Shown here: one piece after another, positions 1 to 7,238 of the stretch
Layout: each line of letters opens with the position of its first letter
Numbering within the stretch: the stretch's first letter is position 1
Assembly: GCA_045616125.1 (NCBI GenBank)
Contig: JAZLGC010000056.1
Span: 1-64,000 of the forward strand
Source: Treponema_I sp045616125
GTDB taxonomy: Bacteria > Spirochaetota > Spirochaetia > Treponematales > Treponemataceae
DNA: 64,000 nt
Direction: 5' to 3'
The notes under the pieces: generated by a model
What the model saw: the letters and a program-made list of their open reading frames with translations, nothing else
Database searches by the model: none
Told to the model about the DNA's origin: nothing
Position numbers and translations under genes: made by a program

Positions 1-77
1 AATCGGTAGATTTGTGGACTTATGATGAGACCCTGAATCAAGTTCAGGGTGACAATAAGCAACACTTTTTACGGACA
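1..77. repeat. Right end of a terminal-inverted-repeat (TIR) element, cut by window edge
   Basis: This is the end of a third copy of the element that is complete at 37977-38370 and 58659-58997. It carries the conserved Ccctgaa/ttcaggg hairpin and finishes with the terminal repeat AGCAACACTTTTTACGGACA at 58-77. The rest lies outside the window. It matches the copy at 58.7 kb, in the same orientation, with only a few differences. Confidence 0.85.
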
Positions 78-94
78 GAACCATAACTAAAAAT

Positions 95-135
95 ACGCAG
101 CGCTCAATATTGAATGTCGCTGCGTTATAGTTATT
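95..135. repeat. Hairpin
   Basis: An inverted repeat with arms ACGCAGCG and CGCTGCGT around a loop of about 14 nt. It lies between the TIR-element end and the mnmG terminator. It has no long T-run, so its role is unclear. Confidence 0.5.
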
Positions 136-179
136 CGCCCGGGAGAGAAAAAAAATTGCAGTTTTGCCTATAAAATTCA

Positions 180-231
180 AAAAAAATACCTGTCATCAGC
201 CGGATTTCAACTGAATAACAGGTATTTTGTA
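180..231 (-). terminator. Rho-independent terminator of the metA-mnmG operon
   Basis: Read on the minus strand, an AAAATACCTGT arm pairs with ACAGGTATTTT across a 24-nt loop and is followed by a run of T. It begins about 22 nt after the mnmG stop codon. Confidence 0.8.
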
Positions 232-252
232 TGGACAATGTTTTTCTTACAG

Positions 253-2178
253 TTACTTCAGATACACCATCAAAAGCATTACGTCTGATGTGCGGATGCC
301 GGAGATGCGGCTGGCCTGGCCCAAAGTAAGGGGGCGTACAGCTTCCAGCTTGATGCGGCTTTCGGCACTGAGGCCTGGAATGGCACCGTAGTCAAAATCG
401 TAGGGGATTTTTGCGTTTTCCATACGTTTCATTTTTTCTACGCGCTTATCCTGCTTGGCAATGTAGTGTTCGTATTTGTAGTCAATCTGGGCAGCCTGCC
501 AGTAGCGTTCATCGTAGCCCGGATTTTCCATGTGGGGCTTTTTACGCAGCAGTTCCACAATTTCATCCCGGGCAGCCATTTTAGCAGCCACTTTTTCAAG
601 CTGTACTTTGCTCTTAAGACCAACATCATAGCCGTACTGGGTCAGGCGTTCATCGGCTGTATCGTGGCGCAGATTCAGCCGATATTCGGCACGGGCCGTA
701 AACATGCGGTAGGGCTCTTTTGTTCCCAGTGTTACCAGGTCGTCAATCAGTACGCCGATATAGGCTTCACTCCGGCCCAGAACCAGTGGCTCGTAAGACG
801 GAATATCACGTTCCCGGTCAGGATGGCCGCTGTCTGGACCGCAGACATCACGGTGGGCACGGCTGTAAAGGCCGGCATTGATACCGGCAATAAGTCCCTG
901 TCCCGCAGCTTCTTCATAACCGGAAGTTCCGTTAATCTGGCCGGCATTAAAAAGACCTGCAACCAGTTTTGTTTCCAGTGAGGGAAACAACTGGGTCGGT
1001 TCAACGTAATCGTATTCAACAGCGTATCCCGGCCGTGAAACAACAGCATTCTTGAATCCCGGCAGGGTGCGCAGAAACCGGTCCTGTACTTCTTCCGGCA
1101 GACTGGAAGAAAAACCATTGATGTACATTTCTTCTGTTTCAAGACCTTCCGGTTCTACAAACAGCTGGTGTCGTTCACGGTCGGCAAAGCGCATGACCTT
1201 ATCTTCTATGGACGGGCAATACCGGGGACCTACGCCGCTGATTTTTCCGGAATACAGGGGAGAGCGGCCGATGTTTTCGCGGATAATGGCGTGAGTATCG
1301 GCGTTGGTGTATACCAGCCAGCAGGGAACCATGGGCCGGTCAATTTTATCAGTATCAAAACTGAATGGAATGACATCTTCATCACCGGCCTGTTCTTCAA
1401 GAACGGAAAAGTCGATGGTGTGCCGGATTACGCGGGGTGGGGTACCTGTCTTTAAGCGGCCGGTAGTAAAGCCAATGCGGTTCAGGGATGCAGTAAGGCC
1501 TACAGCACCCTGTTCACCAAGACGGCCGCAGGGAGCATCGTATTCACCGATGAAAATGCGTCCACCCAGGAATGTTCCGGTAGTAAGAACAGCGGACCGA
1601 ACCGGTACACGGCGGCCTCGTTCAGTAATGACAGCGGTAATTTTCTGCCGCATGGCTTTTCCGTCTGCGGCACGGCTTACAGCTTCTCCATCTACCCGGT
1701 GCTCACCGGGAATGGTCCCCACTTCTGCCTGTGAACCTGAATTTGGCGGCAGCTCAGTAGATGAAAGAACGGTTTCAATATCAACAACGGTGTCCTGCAG
1801 AGTGTACAGGTTTTCCTGCTGTTCAAGGGTGGTGCGGGCAATGCGGCTGTATACCAGCTTATCTGCCTGACTTCTGGGGGCCTGAACGGCTGGTCCGCGG
1901 CTCCGGTTCAGCAGACGGAACTGAATCATGCTTTTATCGATAAGGTGGCCCATTTCGCCGCCCAAGGCATCAATTTCGCGGACAATGTTACCTTTTGCAA
2001 TACCGCCGATGGACGGGTTACAACTCATGCGGCCGATACTGTCGATGGTCTGGGTAATAAGCAGGGTTTTAAGCCCCATGCGGGCACAGGCAAGGGAGGC
2101 TTCAATACCGGCATGTCCGCCACCGACAACGGCAACATCAAATGCCTGGTTCCAGCCGGAATAGGTTACGTCAATCAT
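253..2178 (-). CDS. mnmG: tRNA uridine-5-carboxymethylaminomethyl modification enzyme MnmG (GidA)
   Basis: FAD-dependent subunit of the MnmE-MnmG complex, which installs the (carboxymethyl)aminomethyl group on U34 of tRNAs reading two-fold degenerate codons. At 641 aa it is near the usual family length. An N-terminal FAD-binding motif VVGGGHAGIEAS lies near residues 17-28, followed by the family signature CNPSIGGIAKG near residue 53. Conserved segments such as GRLKTGTPPR and NGTSGYEEAAGQG are present. Its ATG overlaps the metA stop codon by 4 nt (ATGA), so the two are translationally coupled with metA upstream. MnmE is not in the window. The assignment is very secure. Confidence 0.97.
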   Translation of the reverse strand: MIDVTYSGWNQAFDVAVVGGGHAGIEASLACARMGLKTLLITQTIDSIGRMSCNPSIGGIAKGNIVREIDALGGEMGHLIDKSMIQFRLLNRSRGPAVQAPRSQADKLVYSRIARTTLEQQENLYTLQDTVVDIETVLSSTELPPNSGSQAEVGTIPGEHRVDGEAVSRAADGKAMRQKITAVITERGRRVPVRSAVLTTGTFLGGRIFIGEYDAPCGRLGEQGAVGLTASLNRIGFTTGRLKTGTPPRVIRHTIDFSVLEEQAGDEDVIPFSFDTDKIDRPMVPCWLVYTNADTHAIIRENIGRSPLYSGKISGVGPRYCPSIEDKVMRFADRERHQLFVEPEGLETEEMYINGFSSSLPEEVQDRFLRTLPGFKNAVVSRPGYAVEYDYVEPTQLFPSLETKLVAGLFNAGQINGTSGYEEAAGQGLIAGINAGLYSRAHRDVCGPDSGHPDRERDIPSYEPLVLGRSEAYIGVLIDDLVTLGTKEPYRMFTARAEYRLNLRHDTADERLTQYGYDVGLKSKVQLEKVAAKMAARDEIVELLRKKPHMENPGYDERYWQAAQIDYKYEHYIAKQDKRVEKMKRMENAKIPYDFDYGAIPGLSAESRIKLEAVRPLTLGQASRISGIRTSDVMLLMVYLK

Positions 2179-3101
2179 TTCTTGTTCAGACCTTCAAGTT
2201 CGTATGGAGTTTCCTGGTATACGTAATAGTTGAGCCAGTTTGAATAAAACAGATGGGCAATACTCCGCCATGTAGAAAGGGGACGGTTCGATGGATTATC
2301 ATCGGGAAAGTAGTGTTTTGGCATGGCCACGTTGGTCATGCCCTTTTTAACGTCGCGGCGGTATTCCATTTCAAGGGTTTCCGTATCGTATTCCAGATGA
2401 CCGGTCATGAAGAACTGGCGGTTATCATTGCTTTTTACCAGAAGTACGCCTGATTCTTCACTTTCTGCTAGAATAGTCAGTTCCGGATGCTGTTCAATGT
2501 CGCTGCGGCGTACTTCCGTGTGACGGCTCTGAGGTGACGGAAACAAATCGTCAAATCCCCGGAGAAGCGGTTCTGCCTGAGTGGTCTTGTAATTCTGGAA
2601 AATACCGGAAATCTTGGTATTAAGAATGTATTTCGGTACCCCATAATGGCGATACAGACCTGCCTGAGCACCCCAGCAGATGTACAGGGTTGAGTAAACA
2701 TTGGTTTTTGCATAATCCATGATGCGGCACAAATCGTTCCAGTAATCCACATCTTCAAAAGGAAGTTGTTCCACCGGTGCTCCGGTAATAATCATACCGT
2801 CAAATTTGCGGCTTAACGCTTCCTGCGAAGTAATATAAAAGTGATCCAGATGTTCTGAATCAGTGTTCTTGGAAACATGATTTTCCATGTGCACCAGGGA
2901 GATTTCAATCTGCAGCGGCGTGTTACCCAAAAGGCGCAGAAGCTGTGTTTCTGTAGCAATTTTGGTAGGCATCAGGTTAACAATGGCAATTTTCAAAGGA
3001 CGGATATCCTGAATGGCTGCCCGCTGTTCTGTCATGACGAAGATATTTTCGTTTTCCAGCACGCTTCTGGCTGGTAAATCAGATTGAATCTTTATTGGCA
3101 T
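2175..3101 (-). CDS. metA: Homoserine O-acetyltransferase, MetA family
   Basis: Acylates homoserine in methionine synthesis. The chosen start gives the canonical N-terminus MPIKIQSDLPA; a TTG three codons upstream is less likely. The acyl-accepting cysteine is Cys142 in the ICWGAQAG motif. Residue 111 is Glu (TGAPVEQLPFEDV). In characterised MetA proteins, Glu at 111 marks acetyl-CoA use and Gly marks succinyl-CoA, so acetyl specificity is inferred despite the MetA fold. Conserved HLEYD and WRS segments are present near the C-terminus. Heads a two-gene operon with mnmG (4-nt overlap). A TATATT box ends 9 nt before the ATG and no Shine-Dalgarno is visible. Confidence 0.95.
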   Translation of the reverse strand: MPIKIQSDLPARSVLENENIFVMTEQRAAIQDIRPLKIAIVNLMPTKIATETQLLRLLGNTPLQIEISLVHMENHVSKNTDSEHLDHFYITSQEALSRKFDGMIITGAPVEQLPFEDVDYWNDLCRIMDYAKTNVYSTLYICWGAQAGLYRHYGVPKYILNTKISGIFQNYKTTQAEPLLRGFDDLFPSPQSRHTEVRRSDIEQHPELTILAESEESGVLLVKSNDNRQFFMTGHLEYDTETLEMEYRRDVKKGMTNVAMPKHYFPDDNPSNRPLSTWRSIAHLFYSNWLNYYVYQETPYELEGLNKK

Positions 3102-3150
3102 AGTATGCAAAATATAGCAAGAACTGCGGTTATTTGCTATACTTTGCGGT
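3102..3150. promoter_or_regulatory. Divergent promoters of metA and the alpha/beta hydrolase gene
   Basis: Rightward: an extended -10, TGCTATACT, with TATACT at 3138-3143 and the ATG 7 nt later at 3151, so transcription would begin at or next to the start codon. Leftward: TATATT at 3116-3111, 9 nt before the metA ATG. Neither gene has a Shine-Dalgarno. The whole divergent region is only 49 bp. Confidence 0.55.
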
Positions 3151-4032
3151 ATGGCTGATAACAGAAGTGGTGCTATTAAGCTTTTAAAGAAGCTGGTATT
3201 TACGCCAAAATCAGAAATTGAATCATTCAGAAAAACAATCGAAGAGGCTTTTTACGAACCATTTCTTCCTCAAGGTGTAGAATGCACTGAAGAATCCATT
3301 AACGGCATTCAGTGTGATGTTCTTGAACCCCAGGTTTTTGCTTCTGACCGGGTCATGATTTATATTCACGGTGGATCATTTATCGGTGGCAGCCGTAAAG
3401 CATGGCGTGGCTTTGTTGCTTCCATTGCCAATGCATCATCAACCCGTGTAATCCTTCCAGAAATCCGACTGGCACCGCAATTCCCGTTTCCTGCAGCCCT
3501 TGAAGATGTAAAACGTGTCATCAAATCCCTGTATCCTGAATCTCCCGAAATCATTATTGCAGCTGATGGTTCCGGAGCTTCCATTGCACTGGCTTTGGCT
3601 CTCAGTCTGAAAGGATCTGCACGGCAGAAAATCCGCGAAATCGTATTACTGTCGCCCTGGCTTGATTTTTCAGAAGATGCCCCTATTTATCACGATAAGA
3701 AACTGAAAGACGAAATTATTACTCCGGATGCCATGAAGCGCACAGGTAACATGTATACCTATGCTTCCAACATGACAAATCCTCTGGTTTCGCCACAATA
3801 TATTCAGCCATCTATGCTTGAGGATTTTCCGCCTGTTTTCATACAGATGGGTGAAAAGGAAATCATCATTAATGAAGTACGCCGCTTTACTGCTATTCTG
3901 AAAGCCGGCCACGTAAAATATACCCTTGATGTCTGGCCCAATATGATGCACATGTTCCAGATGGCCCATGAGTTTCTGGATGAAAGCCATCTTGCCATTG
4001 ATGTTATCGGGAAACATATCAAAGACGCATAA
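3151..4032 (+). CDS. Alpha/beta hydrolase, hormone-sensitive lipase-like family
   Basis: A 293-aa soluble esterase-fold protein. The oxyanion-hole motif HGGSF is present near residue 73, and the catalytic-His region WPNMMHMF lies near residue 275. The nucleophile elbow is atypical: the family GDSAG is replaced by DGSGA (near residue 147), and the expected catalytic Asp region reads MGEKEIIINE, with Glu where Asp is usual. It may be a divergent esterase or an inactive relative; substrate unknown. It has a leaderless-type promoter. The next gene (U32) follows 18 nt downstream, so the two may be co-transcribed. Confidence 0.8.
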   Translation: MADNRSGAIKLLKKLVFTPKSEIESFRKTIEEAFYEPFLPQGVECTEESINGIQCDVLEPQVFASDRVMIYIHGGSFIGGSRKAWRGFVASIANASSTRVILPEIRLAPQFPFPAALEDVKRVIKSLYPESPEIIIAADGSGASIALALALSLKGSARQKIREIVLLSPWLDFSEDAPIYHDKKLKDEIITPDAMKRTGNMYTYASNMTNPLVSPQYIQPSMLEDFPPVFIQMGEKEIIINEVRRFTAILKAGHVKYTLDVWPNMMHMFQMAHEFLDESHLAIDVIGKHIKDA

Positions 4033-4050
4033 TAACGCTCAGGAGAGAGA

Positions 4051-5508
4051 ATGGAATTACTTTCACCAGCCGGAAATATCGAAAAACTCCGGTACGCTTA
4101 TGCCTATGGTGCCGATGCTGCGTATATCGGACTGAAACGCTTTTCACTACGGGTTAAAGCCGATAACTTTTACGAAGACGAATACAAAGAAATTACTGCG
4201 CTGAAAAACCAGTATCCCGGCCGCCGCCTTCACTGTGCCCTGAATATTTCGTTCCACAACCGGGATATTGACCACTTTCTCAGCGAAATCGATTATTTCA
4301 AAGCCTATCCGATCGACGCTTTTATCGTACAGGATTTGGGTATCGTTCCTATTCTGCAGAAGCACTTTCCCGATACCCAGCTGCATTTAAGTACTCAGGC
4401 CAGCTGCATGAACCGTGAAGCCGTAAAAATGTACCGTGACATCGGGTTCAGCCGTGTTGTTCTGGGACGAGAAGCAAGTCTTGCAGAAGTACGGGAGATT
4501 AAAGATGCTGTTCCGGAGATGGAACTGGAATGTTTTGCTCACGGAGCCATGTGTATTGCCTACAGTGGCCGCTGCCTCATGAGTGCATATCTTACGGGAC
4601 GTAGTGCCCAGGGTGGTTTCTGCAGTCATACCTGCCGCTGGAATTTCCGGCTTGCCGGCCGTGAACTTGACCCCCATCACATTCTGACACCGGAAGAAGC
4701 CAAAGAGCTGGCAAAAAGCGGAACTCTTGCCCTGCAGGAACAGGAACGTCCTGGTGAGTACTTCCCGGTTTTTGAAGGCGATGACTACACCGCCATTCTT
4801 TCTTCAAAAGATCTGTGCATGGTAGATCACCTTGATGATCTGAAAGCTGCCGGTGTTGATTCTCTGAAAATTGAAGGCCGCATGAAGAGCCTGTACTACG
4901 TTGCCATGACTACCCGGGCTTACCGTAAAGCTCTTGATGCGCTGGACGGTAAGATTACTGAAAAAGAAGCAGAACCGTATGTGCAGGAACTGTACCATGC
5001 TGCTCACCGTGAATTTGGCACCGGTTTCTTTTATGCACGTGAAGATGCTGATAAAACAACTGTTGGTGAATCAAGTAGCGATTATGAACTGACCGGTACT
5101 ATTGGTGATGAACTGACTGCAGCCGAAGTTGAATCTCTTCTTGCAGCCGGAGATCAGCGGGTATCACAGTTTAATCGTGATCTTGAAAATATGCATCCGG
5201 AAGCACGCAAGGCCCGTGATATTGATCTTGCAGAGCATCCTGACAAGATTCCTCACAGTGCAACAGAAAAGGTTTCTGTAGGAAAGGGACGTTTCTTCCG
5301 GCTTTCAGCTATGAATCGTATTGATGTGGGAACTGAAATCGAGTTTGTCGGACCGGATATCATCAGTGTTACAGATCGCGATTTTATCCTGATTAATCCG
5401 GAGGATGGATGCCTTATGAATTGGGTAAGTCATCATCATGATTGTGTAATTTTTACGGATAAACCCATCGATACTAATTATATTGTGCGGACAAAAACTG
5501 CAGAATAA
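4051..5508 (+). CDS. Peptidase U32 family protein (TrhP/YegQ-like)
   Basis: A 485-aa member of the U32 'collagenase-like' family. The N-terminus MELLSPAGNIEKLRYAYAYG is the family signature. The central cysteine cluster (CFAHGAMC, GRC, GGFCSHTC, near residues 168-198) matches the metal/Fe-S-binding region conserved in the family. Known relatives such as E. coli YegQ/TrhP take part in prephenate-dependent tRNA U34 hydroxylation, so an RNA-modification role is more likely than proteolysis, but this is inference from the family. The start is supported by a CAGGAGAG Shine-Dalgarno about 8 nt upstream. Confidence 0.85.
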   Translation: MELLSPAGNIEKLRYAYAYGADAAYIGLKRFSLRVKADNFYEDEYKEITALKNQYPGRRLHCALNISFHNRDIDHFLSEIDYFKAYPIDAFIVQDLGIVPILQKHFPDTQLHLSTQASCMNREAVKMYRDIGFSRVVLGREASLAEVREIKDAVPEMELECFAHGAMCIAYSGRCLMSAYLTGRSAQGGFCSHTCRWNFRLAGRELDPHHILTPEEAKELAKSGTLALQEQERPGEYFPVFEGDDYTAILSSKDLCMVDHLDDLKAAGVDSLKIEGRMKSLYYVAMTTRAYRKALDALDGKITEKEAEPYVQELYHAAHREFGTGFFYAREDADKTTVGESSSDYELTGTIGDELTAAEVESLLAAGDQRVSQFNRDLENMHPEARKARDIDLAEHPDKIPHSATEKVSVGKGRFFRLSAMNRIDVGTEIEFVGPDIISVTDRDFILINPEDGCLMNWVSHHHDCVIFTDKPIDTNYIVRTKTAE

Positions 5509-5541
5509 TATAAGATTACGAGTTGAGACGAGGCATTAATT

Positions 5542-6687
5542 TTGAATCTGTCTACCATAATTACCAATAACTATGGTGTAATCATCATGATTCTCATTCT
5601 TATCTGGTATGTATTTACTGATAACTCATTTGACCACTACACCCTGACTATGCTTAAGCTGTGCATTGCTGGTGTCATCCTTATGGTTGTGGTAGATAAT
5701 CTGAATGTATGGTATGAAACCCTCTCTGAACTTAAATGGCACCGATGGCTTGCCTGTGTCTTTTTTTATGTTATTCGCGGTGTTCTGCCGTACTCGGTTT
5801 TTGCTATCGTCTGGTACCGTTCTCACCACCAGCGAAATCCAAAAAACATGATATGGCTCATTCCTGCCTTCATAAATCTGTTTTTTTGTGCTACCAGTTA
5901 CTGGACTCATTGGATATGGTGGTACGATGCAACCAATGTATTCCATCGTGGACCGCTGAATTTCCTGCCGTTCGCAGTCTGTGGTTTTTACATGATTGTT
6001 CTGATTCAGTGGTCGTTAATGCTGCTGGGGTCAAACAAAACGGAATCAGTTGTTCTGTTTATCATTGTTTTTTCAAATGTCCTGTCTGCGGTTCTGGAAA
6101 CCGTCTATGGCTATCGCCTGCTTATCATAAAATCTGTTTCCATCAGTGTATTCATGTATTATCTGTTCCTGTACACCCAGGTATATAACCGGGACGCACT
6201 GACGGATGTATTTAACCGCCGGCGTTTTTACCTTGACGCAAAATCCATGCAGCACAGCTATTTTTCAGTTGTTTCTATGGATATGAACGGATTAAAGCAG
6301 ATTAATGATACCTGGGGACATCATGCCGGCGACCAGGCGCTTATTACCTGCTGTAAGTGCATGAAAGGTTCGTTACCGCCCAAAACAAAGCTGTATCGCA
6401 TTGGCGGTGACGAATTTGTAGTTTTGGCTCCCCGTATGACAAAATCTCAGATTAATCCTGCCATTCAAAGCATGCAGAACAGTTTGAAACAGGCTGGATA
6501 TACTGTTGCCTGTGGTATTGCAGAATATACTCCAGGTGATGACTTTGAAAAAGTTCTGACTCACAGTGACCAGCGCATGTATCAGGCTAAGGCCATGATG
6601 AAAGCGCGGGAAAGCCTTGAAAATTCCAGAAAAACTCCTTCTTTTTCAGATTCGTTGAATACAACGGTAGGGCGTATTACAAAATGA
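5542..6687 (+). CDS. Membrane-anchored diguanylate cyclase (GGDEF)
   Basis: A 381-aa protein. The first 215 residues form several hydrophobic segments (membrane sensor of no recognised family). A C-terminal GGDEF domain contains DALTDVFNRRRF, the metal-binding MDMNGLKQINDTWGH stretch and an intact GGDEF signature near residues 288-292 (YRIGGDEFVVL), so cyclic di-GMP synthesis is likely. The RxxD product-inhibition site expected five residues before GGDEF is absent. The start is TTG, preceded by GAGACGAGG. Its stop overlaps the NUDIX start by 4 nt (ATGA), beginning a GGDEF-NUDIX-hrpB run. Confidence 0.88.
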   Translation: MNLSTIITNNYGVIIMILILIWYVFTDNSFDHYTLTMLKLCIAGVILMVVVDNLNVWYETLSELKWHRWLACVFFYVIRGVLPYSVFAIVWYRSHHQRNPKNMIWLIPAFINLFFCATSYWTHWIWWYDATNVFHRGPLNFLPFAVCGFYMIVLIQWSLMLLGSNKTESVVLFIIVFSNVLSAVLETVYGYRLLIIKSVSISVFMYYLFLYTQVYNRDALTDVFNRRRFYLDAKSMQHSYFSVVSMDMNGLKQINDTWGHHAGDQALITCCKCMKGSLPPKTKLYRIGGDEFVVLAPRMTKSQINPAIQSMQNSLKQAGYTVACGIAEYTPGDDFEKVLTHSDQRMYQAKAMMKARESLENSRKTPSFSDSLNTTVGRITK

Positions 6688-7238
6688 CATTAGAGTATTG
6701 TCCTTCCTGTGGAAAAACCGGTCTGCAGTATCCCGGTAACCGTTACTGGAAATGTGATGACTGCGGTCTTGTATTGTATAACAACGTTGCTTCTGCTACC
6801 GGTGTCATGTTTTTCTGTATAAACGATGATAAAAGCAGAACACTGCTGGTTGAAGAACGGGCAAAAGATCCCGGAAAAGGGAAGCTGGGATTACCCGGTG
6901 GTTTTACAGATCCTGACGAAACGGCAGAGGAATGCTGTATCCGTGAATGCAGCGAAGAAATCGGCATAACCATTACGCAGGATAAGCTGCAGTATCTTAC
7001 CAGCTGTGCCAATACATACGAATACAAAGGTATTACTTACAAAACCTGTGATATGTATTTCTTGTGTGAAGTAACCCTTTTTGAAATGTTCAGACTTCAG
7101 AAAGCTGCAAAAATGCAGGCATCTGAGGTTACATTAATAAAAACCATTACCATAGATAAAGATACTGCTATTGATGAGATCCCCTTTGCCTTTGTATCTG
7201 CGAACAATGCATTAAAAAAATGGCAGAAAACCTTTTGA
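6684..7238 (+). CDS. NUDIX hydrolase with N-terminal zinc ribbon
   Basis: A 184-aa protein. A four-cysteine ribbon (CPSC ... CDDC, residues 5-27) precedes a NUDIX domain. The NUDIX box is complete: G-x5-E-x7-REC-x-EE-x-G-I, near residues 72-94. Zinc-ribbon NUDIX proteins include NADH pyrophosphatases, but the SQPWPFPxS signature of NudC is not seen, so the substrate is left open. Overlaps the GGDEF gene by 4 nt and hrpB by 19 nt, so it is translationally coupled to both. Confidence 0.88.
   Translation: MTLEYCPSCGKTGLQYPGNRYWKCDDCGLVLYNNVASATGVMFFCINDDKSRTLLVEERAKDPGKGKLGLPGGFTDPDETAEECCIRECSEEIGITITQDKLQYLTSCANTYEYKGITYKTCDMYFLCEVTLFEMFRLQKAAKMQASEVTLIKTITIDKDTAIDEIPFAFVSANNALKKWQKTF

Noticed and set aside
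438..2226. Several overlapping frames opposite mnmG
   Set aside because: They are mirror readings of a well-conserved gene with no start signals; the same applies opposite metA, glgP, purL and others.
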